Below are positions 18,953 to 27,226 of a stretch of 64,000 nt of DNA, in pieces (the stretch's first letter is position 1; each line of letters opens with the position of its first letter). The notes under the pieces are model-generated. The model searched no databases and was not told the DNA's origin. It saw nothing but the letters and a program-made list of their open reading frames with translations. Both the position numbers and the translations under genes were made by a program. This stretch comes from Zobellia alginiliquefaciens (GTDB taxonomy: Bacteria > Bacteroidota > Bacteroidia > Flavobacteriales > Flavobacteriaceae), in the NCBI RefSeq assembly GCF_029323795.1, contig NZ_CP119758.1, positions 4,588,001 through 4,652,000 of the forward strand. The letters are read 5' to 3'.

Positions 18953-18998
18953 GGCTATTTTACATAACGGCAAATTATGAGTACAGACGAAAGGTTTG
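18953..18998 (+). repeat. 45-bp direct repeat, unit A
   Basis: Begins GGCTATTTTACATAA and ends AAAGGTTTG. Roughly 80 percent alike to 19123-19166 with small indels. The core CTATTTTACATAAT also occurs inverted at 19201-19220. Confidence 0.6.
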
Positions 18999-19122
18999 TT
19001 GACAGGGTTGACGAATTTGGAAGTTACGAATACATTTTATTCTGTGTGAAAAATTTGAAGCTACGTAAATTAAACAGGTTGATGACCCTGTTAGTAACTC
19101 TCATAAAAGCTATAAACGTGAG

Positions 19123-19166
19123 GGATATTTTACATAATAGAATTATGACTTACAGCTAAAGGTTTG
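19123..19166 (+). repeat. 45-bp direct repeat, unit B
   Basis: Begins GGATATTTTACATAAT and ends AAAGGTTTG; partner of the unit at 18953-18998, 170 bp away. Confidence 0.6.
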
Positions 19167-19264
19167 AACCTTAAATACTTATATATCAATCTGTATCATA
19201 ATTTATATTATGTAAAATAGAATATTTCAAGAACTCCACTATTGGGTAATTCTTGCAAATAAAA

Positions 19265-19289
19265 AAGCCCCTTTGTTTCCAAGGGGCTT
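19265..19289 (-). terminator. Terminator of the lipocalin-like gene
   Basis: AAGCCCCTT (19265-19273) pairs with AAGGGGCTT (19281-19289), 31 bp past the reverse-strand stop and followed on that strand by a T6 run. Confidence 0.85.
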
Positions 19290-19320
19290 CGTTGTTCTCT
19301 ATTTTTCTAAGTCTTTCCTA

Positions 19321-19791
19321 CTAATTTCTTCTGGATAAAGTTACGATGTAATCATCAATTTCTTCATCACCGTCAATATCAATATCTATTTGATAACTTA
19401 AAGTTTCTTCGGTCAATTCCAATATGGTTAGCTCATAGTTTTCACTATCTTCATAATCGAGCATTAAGTTCAAAATAGAATCTTCAATACTCCAAACACC
19501 CGTAGATGATTCTACTTGTTCACAACCATCGCCGCTAATGTTTTCAAACTCGGTTTGGTTGTATATGCCGTCACTTGTGAAAATCTGATATTCAAACTCT
19601 TTCTGACATTCGTCTTCAAACGGGTAATCCTCACCATTTAAGGTTTGTGATACATAGTTCCATTCTCCGAGAATAAGTTCTGCGTAATCCGGGGTTTCCA
19701 TCTCCTCTTCAGTATCATTGTCATCACTGGAACAAGAAATAAACATGGTTGTGGCTAGCATCAGTCCTAAGAATAATTTTTGTTTTCTCAT
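19321..19791 (-). CDS. Lipocalin-like lipoprotein
   Basis: A 156-residue lipoprotein (lipobox FISC, Cys20, then SSDDNDTEEE). The core LILGEWNYVSQTLNG, a central pair of Cys (DECQKEF and GDGCEQV), TGVWSIEDSILNL and LEETLSYQ-like C-terminal strands fit the small lipocalin-like families common in Flavobacteriaceae. The family is usually described as having an eight-stranded barrel that may bind small hydrophobic ligands. The ligand is unknown. Very acidic, single gene with its own terminator. Confidence 0.75.
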   Translation of the reverse strand: MRKQKLFLGLMLATTMFISCSSDDNDTEEEMETPDYAELILGEWNYVSQTLNGEDYPFEDECQKEFEYQIFTSDGIYNQTEFENISGDGCEQVESSTGVWSIEDSILNLMLDYEDSENYELTILELTEETLSYQIDIDIDGDEEIDDYIVTLSRRN

Positions 19792-20030
19792 GGGGGTATA
19801 AATTTTGGTTTTGTAACAGTACTAATACTATTATTTCAGCCAATTATTGCTCAGCCCAGTGAAAATTTTTGAAATATCATTGTCCGTGTAGTTCAACGAA
19901 ATTCATACGAATACATCGTTGTAATACGATTAAAATCAATCCTTTATAGCATTTTATCGAATATTTCGCAGCTTTTAAATATACTGATTTACAATCTGTT
20001 ATATAAAACGGATACTAAAACAGATTCGCC

Positions 20031-21410
20031 ATGAATTTTAGATTACAACCAAAAAACGGATTACCAACGTTATTTTTTTTGACCCTAATTTTAATACAGG
20101 CTTGTCAGAAAGACAATGATCATACCCCAGAAATACATTCAGAAAATAGTGCTTTGCCTTCCGTAGTTCAAGATACTACGTTTACCGATGCTGAACTACA
20201 AGCAGTTTTACAGGAAGAAGACAGTATTAAAGTGCTTATTGAAACAGGAAGAATCGTGGACATTTCTGGTATGGTCGTAGAAAAGGAGAATCCTAAAAAA
20301 GTCTACATTCATTACATGCCATGGTTTCAAAGTAAAGATTATAATGGCTATTGGGGACAACATTGGACGATGGTCAACAAAAACCCCGAAATTATCGATA
20401 TTAATGGTCAACGGGAAATTGCTTCCTACTACTACCCCATTATCGGTCCCTATGCATCTGATGATCCTGATTTACAGGAATACCATATGCTTCTGATGAA
20501 ATTAGCAGGTATAGATGGGGTCATTTTTGATTGGTACGGGAGTAAAGACGTATATGATTACCAATTGATAAAGCAAGCAACAGAATCGTTCATGGGCCGG
20601 TTAGATGATCTGGGGCTGAGCTTTTCCATTATGTACGAAGACCGTGTAGCCCAAGCTTCGGTAGACCAGGGCATCCATTTATCAACGACCGATGCGGCAC
20701 AAGACGATTTCAATTATATCAAAATCAATTACTTTATAAAGGATAACTTCTTTACGTACGATGATAGAAAGCTAATGTTTGTTTTTGGTCCTGGAACCAT
20801 AACAAATGCTACGGAGTGGGACACTATATTTTCAATATTTCCTGAAAACGAGAAACCACATTTTTTGACACTTTGGGCCGCGAATCAGAATGTGGGTGCA
20901 AATGCCTCCGGAGAATTTCTATGGGTAGCACCAGACCATTTATTGGCTCATGAGTATTACTACAACACCTATTTAAATAGCAATTTTGTTACGGTGGGTA
21001 GCTGTTACCCAGGCTTTAATAGTTTTTATGAAGAAGGCGGTTGGGGTCTTACCCATGATTGGAGCATTGCTCATAATAACGGGAATACATTTGTGGAAAC
21101 CTTGAACTATACACATCACCAAGCGGCAGATTTTATTCAATTGGCCACTTGGAACGATTTTGGGGAGGGTACCATGTTGGAGCCTACAGAAGAATACGGT
21201 TTTTTTAACCTTCAGATTTTACAACAATACACAGGTGTAACCTATACCCCGGAAGATTTGCAGACCACTTTAGATTTATACCGTTCCAGAAAATTACATG
21301 CGGGTAATAAAAAGGCGCAATACTATTTAGACCGCAGCTATCAATACATTAAAAAGTCCAAACTAAAACGAGCCGATCTTCTCTTACAGGCAGTCAATAG
21401 ACATTTTTAA
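20031..21410 (+). CDS. GH99/GH71-like glycoside hydrolase, lipoprotein
   Basis: The 459-residue protein begins with a lipoprotein signal (lipobox IQAC). From residue about 88, VYIHYMPWFQSKD, GYWGQHW, IASYYYPIIGPYAS, YHMLLMKLAGIDGVIFDWYG, and a late ATWNDFGEGTMLEP (W374, D376, E379) follow the GH99 family plan (endo-alpha-mannanase/mannosidase, retaining, via an epoxide). In characterised GH99 enzymes the late motif reads as N-E-x-x-E. Here the first acid is Asp, a conservative change that may alter mechanism or specificity. It is likely anchored at the cell surface or periplasmic face. No transporter or other carbohydrate enzyme is adjacent, so the substrate is open. Confidence 0.85.
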   Translation: MNFRLQPKNGLPTLFFLTLILIQACQKDNDHTPEIHSENSALPSVVQDTTFTDAELQAVLQEEDSIKVLIETGRIVDISGMVVEKENPKKVYIHYMPWFQSKDYNGYWGQHWTMVNKNPEIIDINGQREIASYYYPIIGPYASDDPDLQEYHMLLMKLAGIDGVIFDWYGSKDVYDYQLIKQATESFMGRLDDLGLSFSIMYEDRVAQASVDQGIHLSTTDAAQDDFNYIKINYFIKDNFFTYDDRKLMFVFGPGTITNATEWDTIFSIFPENEKPHFLTLWAANQNVGANASGEFLWVAPDHLLAHEYYYNTYLNSNFVTVGSCYPGFNSFYEEGGWGLTHDWSIAHNNGNTFVETLNYTHHQAADFIQLATWNDFGEGTMLEPTEEYGFFNLQILQQYTGVTYTPEDLQTTLDLYRSRKLHAGNKKAQYYLDRSYQYIKKSKLKRADLLLQAVNRHF

Positions 21411-21425
21411 AAATGGGATAGTAGC

Positions 21426-21761
21426 CTAAACGGTGTTCAGGTAACGGTCAACTTTGTTCGCAAAACTCTCAAACCGTATGAGATAGTTTAAGAACAGACG
21501 GTAACATTGCGCGGCCATATTGGGTTCTTGGCGTAACTTACTGCTAATATTTCTGTTATTGTTCCTTAGGATTTTTGCGTCTTCTTTGAGCTCGTCCAAC
21601 TGTAAAAATTGGTCGTAAGTCTTTGGTTCACTTATATATGAAGATAACTGGGCGTATAATTGGGAAATATCCTTTAGGTTACGGTCTAACCTTTGCAGCT
21701 GTATGTCACTGGTCAGAATGTCCTCTTGTTTTGGAAATGTAGCCGTCAATATCTGTTCCAT
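21426..21761 (-). CDS. Hypothetical helical protein, tandem paralogue 1
   Basis: A 111-residue soluble protein predicted mostly helical (long runs of L, K, E, Q and N with few Gly or Pro). LQRLDRNLKDISQLYAQL, SYISEPKTY and a C-terminal LIRFESFANKVDRYL are the visible features. The central RLxRNxKDxxQL-x(4)-LxSYxxEPKTY is shared with the next gene upstream (21896-22234), so the two are a tandem duplication. The family is not recognised. A -7-like box lies 36-43 bp upstream. Confidence 0.6.
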   Translation of the reverse strand: MEQILTATFPKQEDILTSDIQLQRLDRNLKDISQLYAQLSSYISEPKTYDQFLQLDELKEDAKILRNNNRNISSKLRQEPNMAAQCYRLFLNYLIRFESFANKVDRYLNTV

Positions 21762-21796
21762 AAAAAACCTACTATAGTGTTCTTGATTTTCGACGC

Positions 21797-21804
21797 CAAA
21801 GATA
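21797..21804 (-). promoter_or_regulatory. Putative -7 box
   Basis: Reverse-strand TATCTTTG matches TAnnTTTG, 36 bp upstream of the start at 21761; no -33 element is evident. Confidence 0.35.
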
Positions 21805-21895
21805 CACTATAATAGGTCTGTTAATACGGTAAATCTTACGTTTAACCTTACATTTACATTAAACCTAATCAATTGGATTTTAGGTTAGTAAATTG

Positions 21896-22234
21896 TTAAT
21901 GACTGGTGCAAATATTGAAGTAGTCTTCCACTCCATCATTAAGTCTTCTAAACTCGGTCAGATGTCGCTTTGCACGTTCCAAATGAACGTTCACCGTTTT
22001 GCGGGTGTCCTTTAATGATGAGATAATTTCGCTGTTAGAATGGCTTAATGAATCCATTTTACTTCGCAGCGATTCTATTCGTTCATAAAGTGAATAGGTT
22101 TTTGGTTCACAACGGTACGAATTGAGTTTTGTTCGTAATTGAACCAAATCTTTTTGATTTCTTTGAAGTCGAACAACAATGGCGTTTTTGTCGTTTTCTT
22201 CTACACTTGATAATGGGCGTTGAATTGTTGTCAT
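21896..22234 (-). CDS. Hypothetical helical protein, tandem paralogue 2
   Basis: A 112-residue, probably coiled-coil protein. VVRLQRNQKDLVQLRTKLNS, YRCEPKTYSLYERIESL and VHLERAKRHLTEFRRL show heptad-like spacing. It shares the SYxxEPKTY-like centre with 21426-21761 but is more basic. No signal or membrane segment. Function unknown; I recognise no family. The 134-bp gap holding a -7-like box suggests the two paralogues are transcribed separately. Confidence 0.6.
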   Translation of the reverse strand: MTTIQRPLSSVEENDKNAIVVRLQRNQKDLVQLRTKLNSYRCEPKTYSLYERIESLRSKMDSLSHSNSEIISSLKDTRKTVNVHLERAKRHLTEFRRLNDGVEDYFNICTSH

Positions 22235-22579
22235 AGGTGCAGGATTTTGGGTTGTTGAGATAAAGAGTGTTCCTCTAAGTTATAAAAAAAATCCTACAAT
22301 TTTGTGTTTAACTTACATATAATCAGACTTTAACACTAAATTTATGTTGTTTACTATACTATGCCACATGAAAAATGAAGTAATTTTATACAGAACTTAT
22401 CAACAGCTAATTAACTGAACGTAAACGTGGTAAGACAAAATAATCTGCTTTTTTGGTGTCAGTAGAACATCCTACAAAAAATCGGATCTCAATTCTTTTT
22501 TAACGGTATACTTTGAATTAAGGCCGTTAATTCACTGCTCAACTGATTTAAAGCCACTTTATAGCACTAATTTTACAGC
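22235..22579. other. Gene-free region
   Basis: About 345 bp between the second paralogue and the next terminator. AT-rich, with no ORF, repeat or clear promoter that I can support. Confidence 0.5.
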
Positions 22580-22618
22580 AAAAAAATACCTCCAAAAGGC
22601 GGTTGCCCTATGGAAGTA
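22580..22618 (-). terminator. Terminator of the small secreted protein gene
   Basis: ATACCTCC (22585-22592) pairs, with one wobble, to GGAAGTAT (22611-22618). On the reverse strand a T7 run follows directly. Confidence 0.65.
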
Positions 22619-22642
22619 TCTTAAGTTTAGGTGGTTTATACT

Positions 22643-22969
22643 TTATTCTTCGTCCTCAAATTCAATTTCGGCCATGGTTCTAGATAGTCTATTCGAGAAC
22701 GGTTCCGTTATTAAATCTTGAAGTAATCGTTGTCTTTTTCTTTCTGAAATATCTAACGTATCCAATATTTCCTTTCGTCTTTGCGTCTCCGCCATACGTT
22801 CTTCCCTAAGTTGGGTGCGTTCTTCCAAAGTCAGCATAACTTTGGGTTCAAATCGTTCCATTACCGTGTACTTGGTAAGTTCGGATTTCTTTTCTTTTAT
22901 TTCTTGAGCGGATAATCCACATGTGCCCATAAGAATACAGGCAGTGATCATAAAAAGGGGGTTTTTCAT
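22643..22969 (-). CDS. Small secreted hypothetical protein
   Basis: A 108-residue protein with an N-terminal signal peptide (ending LSAQ at about residue 21). The mature part is very charged and helical (ERTQLREERMAETQRRKEIL, then ISERKRQRLLQDLI), with an acidic tail FEDEE. The periplasm is the likely place. It looks like small flavobacterial periplasmic helical proteins of unknown role; I cannot name a family. Monocistronic, with a terminator directly downstream. Confidence 0.65.
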   Translation of the reverse strand: MKNPLFMITACILMGTCGLSAQEIKEKKSELTKYTVMERFEPKVMLTLEERTQLREERMAETQRRKEILDTLDISERKRQRLLQDLITEPFSNRLSRTMAEIEFEDEE

Positions 22970-23122
22970 AATTACTTCATATTAGTTCTGTTATAAAGAT
23001 ACTAATTTGTCTAAAACGCCGCTAGTTTGCAGTTTAGATTGTACATATACCGATAAATGGGTTCATGTTATCGGTAATTTTAAATCGCTTATCTTTAGGT
23101 AACCAGAATTTCCACATCATTT

Positions 23123-23647
23123 ATGAAACCCATTTTAGTAATATTCACAGCTTTACTGTTCAGTGGCAATATGTTAGTCCTTGCCCAGAACCCCGCGAAC
23201 ATAACTTCAGCCAAGGTTACGTTTCATTTTATTTCAAAAAATGTAGAGGGTAGTTTATCGGGATTTGAGTCGGAATCCAAAATTGACCTTTCCGCTATCA
23301 GTTCTTCTCAATTTAAAGGATCTGTAGATGCAGAAACGATTAAAACCGGTAACTTTCTTAGGGATTGGCATTTAAAGAGCAAAAAGTATTTCAATACAGA
23401 TGACTATCCCAAAATCAATTTTGAAAGTACGGAAATAAAAGAGACCGCAGATGGATTTTCGGTTACGGGAACTTTGACTTTAAAAGGTACTTCCAAGCCT
23501 ATTACCATCAAATTTATTAGAAAACCATCCCAATTGGTGGGGACCACTACCCTGTTTACATCAGATTATGGAATTCCCATCCAAAAAGAGAGAGCGGAGA
23601 ATAAAGTTGTGGTTACCATTTTACTTCATATATACGCTGAAAATTAA
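23123..23647 (+). CDS. YceI family periplasmic protein
   Basis: A 174-residue protein with a signal peptide ending VLAQ. The mature part matches YceI: VTFHFISKNVEGSLSGF, FKGSVDAETIKTGNFLRDWH, LKSKKYFNTDDYPKINFEST and a C-terminal TGTLTLKGTSKPI. YceI proteins are lipocalin-fold beta-barrels that bind isoprenoid-like lipids. The exact ligand cannot be told. The TerC gene follows after 99 bp in the same direction, but a TATCTTCG box before it suggests separate transcription. Confidence 0.93.
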   Translation: MKPILVIFTALLFSGNMLVLAQNPANITSAKVTFHFISKNVEGSLSGFESESKIDLSAISSSQFKGSVDAETIKTGNFLRDWHLKSKKYFNTDDYPKINFESTEIKETADGFSVTGTLTLKGTSKPITIKFIRKPSQLVGTTTLFTSDYGIPIQKERAENKVVVTILLHIYAEN

Positions 23648-23746
23648 GAAGTTAACGCCCTGTGTTAAATGAGTTAAAGACTCTTTTTAATGCGTCTTTA
23701 CGAACACCAAAAAACAGTATCTTCGCTGCCGTAAAAACTGTGTTGT

Positions 23747-24718
23747 ATGTGGGTTTGGATACTTTTTATTGCTCTTATTATTGTTTTTCTCGCTCTAGAT
23801 TTGGGTGTGTTCAATAAAGATGAACACGTAATTAAAACTAAGGAAGCCGCTATCTGGACCTCTATTTGGGTTTCCGTGGCATTAGCCTTTAGTGGCGTTA
23901 TTTATTGGTTGTTCGCGGAAGGGCTTGTAGAAAATCCAACCAACCTAACACCCAATAACGCCGTACTTAAATATATTACGGGCTATCTTATAGAATTATC
24001 GTTGAGTATAGATAATGTTTTTGTTATTGCCGTTATTTTTTCCTCCTTTAAAATACCCGCGCTATACCAACACCGTGTGCTTTTCTGGGGTATTTTGGGA
24101 GCTATTGTTTTTAGGGGATTAATGATTTTGTTCGGTGTGGCACTTATCACCAAATTTGAATGGATCATTTATGTTTTTGGTGTGTTCTTGTTATGGACCG
24201 CCTATAAAATGCTTAAAAGTGATGAAGAAAACTTCGACCCAAAAAATTCTTGGATTTTTAGACAAATTCGAAAGGTATATCCCATTACATCCAACATTCA
24301 CGGGCATGATTTCTTCGTAAAGAAAAAAGGGCTGAACGCCGCTACTCCACTGTTTGTAGCCTTGGTGGTTATTGAATTGACAGATGTACTCTTCGCTTTA
24401 GATAGTATTCCCGCTATTTTGGCCATTACGGCTGACCCTTTTATAGTGTTTAGCTCCAATATCTTAGCTATTCTTGGACTACGGTCCATGTACTTTTTAA
24501 TTTCAAGGATGCTGGAAAAATTCCGTTATATCAATTATAGTCTGGTCGTCATTCTGGCCTTTGTAGGGCTTAAAATGTTGTTTTCCCATCAAGTGGAATT
24601 GCCGGAATGGTTGTCACTGGCGGTTATTTCAGTAGCGTTGGCGGCGGGTATAGCAGCTTCGTTGCTCATTCCTGAAAAGGAAAACAAAGATGAGTTGCCA
24701 CATATGGAAGATGAATAA
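23747..24718 (+). CDS. TerC/Alx family integral membrane protein
   Basis: A 323-residue membrane protein with about eight hydrophobic segments and the family's two intramembrane acidic signatures: LIELSLSIDNVFVIAVIF and VVIELTDVLFALDSIPAILA. Members of the family (Alx, TerC, MeeY) are linked to manganese export or metal loading of secreted proteins and to tellurite resistance. The length and the FEWIIYVFGVFLLWTAYKM segment are those of the Alx-like branch. No manganese riboswitch (yybP-ykoY type) could be recognised in the 99-bp leader. Confidence 0.93.
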   Translation: MWVWILFIALIIVFLALDLGVFNKDEHVIKTKEAAIWTSIWVSVALAFSGVIYWLFAEGLVENPTNLTPNNAVLKYITGYLIELSLSIDNVFVIAVIFSSFKIPALYQHRVLFWGILGAIVFRGLMILFGVALITKFEWIIYVFGVFLLWTAYKMLKSDEENFDPKNSWIFRQIRKVYPITSNIHGHDFFVKKKGLNAATPLFVALVVIELTDVLFALDSIPAILAITADPFIVFSSNILAILGLRSMYFLISRMLEKFRYINYSLVVILAFVGLKMLFSHQVELPEWLSLAVISVALAAGIAASLLIPEKENKDELPHMEDE

Positions 24719-24726
24719 ATTACCCG

Positions 24727-25161
24727 TTAATACCTCTGCAGAAATAACTTCTCATAGATTTTGTTCACGGTCCAGTTTCCCAACGGGAAGTACAGAGCGA
24801 AAAACAAGGCCATTCCCAAACTGAAATTCCGGATGCCAAAGGTTTGGTCCAAAAGGTTATTAGGGTATGCATAGGAAGTTTCAAAATAATAGCCTCCAAA
24901 TTCTAAGAACCCCATAGCAACCAGTCCGTATGCGTACTGGGTGTGAAAAGGAAGTTTTCGTAGCAAGAGCGATAGCGGTACCATGTATAAAATGTAACAG
25001 CTGATGACTTGCCACCAGTAGGTAAATTTGGCTATTTCCATGGTAGCTCCAAACCAATTCATTACCATGCCCCAAGTGAAATAAACAATGCAATAAACAG
25101 CGATTAACCTGCTATCTACAAATAACTTAGGTTTTGCCCAGTTCCAGAATTCGGTCCACAT
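24727..25161 (-). CDS. Small four-helix membrane protein at the end of the type III PKS cluster
   Basis: 144 residues with about four transmembrane segments (near residues 20-38, 48-66, 73-92 and 110-130). Charged or aromatic residues sit inside, for example VAMGFLEFGGYYFETSY and FGIRNFSLGMALFFALYFP. I do not recognise a family. The start overlaps the ACP stop by one base, so it belongs to the same transcript and is co-translated. It may be a membrane-bound tailoring enzyme or an anchor for the product. An integral-membrane cyclase-like role is possible but unsupported. Confidence 0.7.
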   Translation of the reverse strand: MWTEFWNWAKPKLFVDSRLIAVYCIVYFTWGMVMNWFGATMEIAKFTYWWQVISCYILYMVPLSLLLRKLPFHTQYAYGLVAMGFLEFGGYYFETSYAYPNNLLDQTFGIRNFSLGMALFFALYFPLGNWTVNKIYEKLFLQRY

Positions 25162-25415
25162 TACTTCGCTTCTAGTTTGGTATCAATAATGGTTAAGGCA
25201 TCTTGAACGGTTTTCATTTTTTCAATATCCTCGTTCTCCAAAAGAATATCAAACTCATCCTCCACATCTAGAACAATATCTACCAGATGTGCGGAATTTA
25301 TATTAAGCTCGGTTATAAGATTGCTATCCAAGGAAATTGCATCCACAGCTACATCTTCCGGTAAATACACCTTAATAATCTTTTTTAAAGTGTTGTACTT
25401 AGTGCTTTCATCCAT
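25161..25415 (-). CDS. Dedicated acyl carrier protein
   Basis: 84 residues, acidic, with the four-helix ACP pattern: LITELNINSAHLVDIVLDVEDEFDILLENEDIEKMKTV in two stretches around S41. S41 aligns with the phosphopantetheine Ser, but the usual D-S-L is N-S-A here. It should carry the growing acyl chain for the adjacent ketosynthase and hand it to the type III PKS. The stop overlaps the membrane-protein start, and the ketosynthase gene ends 17 bp upstream. Confidence 0.88.
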   Translation of the reverse strand: MDESTKYNTLKKIIKVYLPEDVAVDAISLDSNLITELNINSAHLVDIVLDVEDEFDILLENEDIEKMKTVQDALTIIDTKLEAK

Positions 25416-25432
25416 TTTGATTTCAGTCTTTT

Positions 25433-26707
25433 CTAATCCATATATCGTTTAAAAATAACACAAGCATTGACATCTCCAAAGCCAAAACTAGCCTTTGCCA
25501 AAATATGAGGCTTATGTGTTATCGTTTTTTGTGGAATACAGTCGGCATCTATTATTTCTGTAATTGTAGGATGTACATCCTCACAATTTATGTTACCGAA
25601 CACTTGTGATTTTTCAAACTGAAGTACCGCAGCAACACATTCAATGCTTCCCGCAGCGGATAAACAGTGTCCAAAAAGGCTCTTAAAAGAATTGATATAT
25701 GGAAAATCGGTGCCGGAACGTTTCAAGGCCGTGCTCCAATTTTCTATTTCCAATGCATCTTTAGAGGTTGCCGTCAAATGCCCGTTGATCACATCGATAT
25801 CCGAATTTTCAATCCCCGATTGCCGAACCGCTTGTGAAATACAACGTTGCACCGCTTCGCTATTGGGTGCGGTCATAGTACCATCTCCACGCTGTCCTCC
25901 ACTATTTATAGCGCCTCCTAAAACCTCCGCATAAATTTTGGCGTTACGTGCCCGAGCGCTTTCCAGAGATTCCAAAACCAGTGCCCCTGCCCCACTTCCC
26001 GGAACAAACCCTGCTGCCGAAGCACTCATGGGCCTGCTTGCCGCTTCCGGATTATCATTGTAATTCCTAGGAAGAATTCGCATGGCATCAAAACCGGACC
26101 ACACATATGGGCCACTATCACTACAACTGCCCACCAACATACGTTCTGCTTGGCCATTTGCAATTCGCTCATACCCCATAAGAACACCTTCTGTTCCCGT
26201 GGTACAGGCCGAAGAATTGGTCGTCACTTGATTTCCACACCCTAAAATACCTCCTAAATACGCACTTACGCCACTCGCCATGGTTTGAATAACCGTAGTA
26301 CTGCCCAAACGACGGACTTTCTTTGCATCTACCAAATGTATGGCCTCATAGAACTTATCTACCCCTAAAGTGCCGGAACCAAAGAGAATACCGCTATCCC
26401 AATCCGGTTTTTCTTGACCGGCTTTGGGTAGCCCAGCATCATTCCACGCATCGGTACCCGCCATTACGCCGTACATTATTCCAGTTGCTGAAAGACCCCG
26501 TAACTGCAAGGGCGTAAAATAAGGTGCTAGAATTTCATCGGTCAACTCAGGTTTCCCTGCAATTTGACAGCCGAATTCAAATTCTTTCAACTGCGGTTGA
26601 AACTGAATGCCACTTTTGCCCTGCGCCATGGCATCGGCAAAATTAGTTCGACCAATTCCGTTAGGAGCACAAACACCCATTCCCGTAATTACAACTCGTT
26701 TACGCAT
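25433..26707 (-). CDS. Beta-ketoacyl-ACP synthase (FabF-like) of the type III PKS cluster
   Basis: From MRKRVVITGMGVCAPNG (start at 26707) the product is 424 residues, the usual FabF length. Catalytic Cys168 lies in NSSACTTGTEG, His310 in NGHLTATSKD, Lys342 and His347 in FKSLFGHCLSAAGS, so the Cys-His-His triad is complete. NGHLTAT replaces the common EAHGTGT, which marks a diverged, pathway-specific branch. It should elongate an acyl-ACP with malonyl-ACP. The start overlaps the 3' end of the dehydratase gene by 8 bp, which indicates translational coupling. In-frame Mets up to 11 codons earlier lie inside the dehydratase gene and are less likely. Confidence 0.9.
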   Translation of the reverse strand: MRKRVVITGMGVCAPNGIGRTNFADAMAQGKSGIQFQPQLKEFEFGCQIAGKPELTDEILAPYFTPLQLRGLSATGIMYGVMAGTDAWNDAGLPKAGQEKPDWDSGILFGSGTLGVDKFYEAIHLVDAKKVRRLGSTTVIQTMASGVSAYLGGILGCGNQVTTNSSACTTGTEGVLMGYERIANGQAERMLVGSCSDSGPYVWSGFDAMRILPRNYNDNPEAASRPMSASAAGFVPGSGAGALVLESLESARARNAKIYAEVLGGAINSGGQRGDGTMTAPNSEAVQRCISQAVRQSGIENSDIDVINGHLTATSKDALEIENWSTALKRSGTDFPYINSFKSLFGHCLSAAGSIECVAAVLQFEKSQVFGNINCEDVHPTITEIIDADCIPQKTITHKPHILAKASFGFGDVNACVIFKRYMD

Positions 26708-27152
26708 TTGCATCACTTTTAAACATTCCTGAAATTTCACCCTTACATACCAATTCCCCTTTGGAGTTATGCATTTTTACCGCACATTTTAACTTATTGA
26801 ATCGGAAATAAATTTTCTTGGAGGTCACCGTTACTTTTTCGTCCGGTTGTACTGGCAGCAAGAAATCCATCTGAGAACTGCTCATACCGATTTGCATGTT
26901 ATTTACAGTAAAACCACCCTCTTCAGTCAGCAAATAGATACCCAAACATACCACACCAATCTGCGCGCAACATTCCGTCAACAGCACCCCAGGCGTTACC
27001 GGAGCCCCCTTAAAATGCCCCCTGTAAAAATCCGAATCTTCGGAAAACAAATACGTACCAACCACCCCATCGCTATTCACCTCAAGCAGGTCGTCAACAA
27101 ACAAGAACGGAGGGCCGTACGGTAATTGATTTATAAGTTCTGTTTTCGTCAT
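26700..27152 (-). CDS. FabZ-like hotdog 3-hydroxyacyl-ACP dehydratase
   Basis: 150 residues. PYGPPFLFVDDLLEV, then GHFKGAPVTPGVLLTECCAQ, is the FabZ/FabA hotdog signature, with catalytic His46 and Glu60 in place. The C-terminal half continues the fold (SSSQMDFLLPVQPDEKVTV, then CKGEISGMF). It should dehydrate 3-hydroxyacyl-ACP to the enoyl form. The 157 bp upstream, before the SDR gene, carry a three-unit repeat, so expression may be partly uncoupled from the SDR and PKS genes. Confidence 0.9.
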   Translation of the reverse strand: MTKTELINQLPYGPPFLFVDDLLEVNSDGVVGTYLFSEDSDFYRGHFKGAPVTPGVLLTECCAQIGVVCLGIYLLTEEGGFTVNNMQIGMSSSQMDFLLPVQPDEKVTVTSKKIYFRFNKLKCAVKMHNSKGELVCKGEISGMFKSDANA

Positions 27153-27226
27153 TTTATAAATATTTTGTGTTAAGTCATATTACGCAGCGCGCAATCACAG
27201 GCACAAATCTCATAACCCCTTCACAG

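Larger units (their letters stand above)
18610..19260. other. Repeat-rich gene-poor region after the toxin
   Basis: No conserved gene is recognised. A 60-codon frame at 18977-19159 starts inside one repeat unit and has no family resemblance. Structures seen: ATCTGCC/GGCAGAT around 18773-18810; CCAAAAAACC-TAAAA-GGTTTT with a following T-run around 18833-18862, a possible terminator; and two copies of a 45-bp unit described separately. Confidence 0.5.

Noticed and set aside
18760-18960. Integron attC-like sites in the repeat-rich region
   Set aside because: The inverted repeats there lack the conserved RYYYAAC/GTTRRRY ends, and no integrase is in the window.
18977-19159. 60-codon + strand frame after the RES toxin
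   Set aside because: It starts inside a direct-repeat unit, has no family resemblance, promoter or ribosome binding site, and odd composition.
23648-23746. Manganese riboswitch upstream of the TerC gene
   Set aside because: The 99-bp leader shows none of the conserved yybP-ykoY loops that I could recognise.
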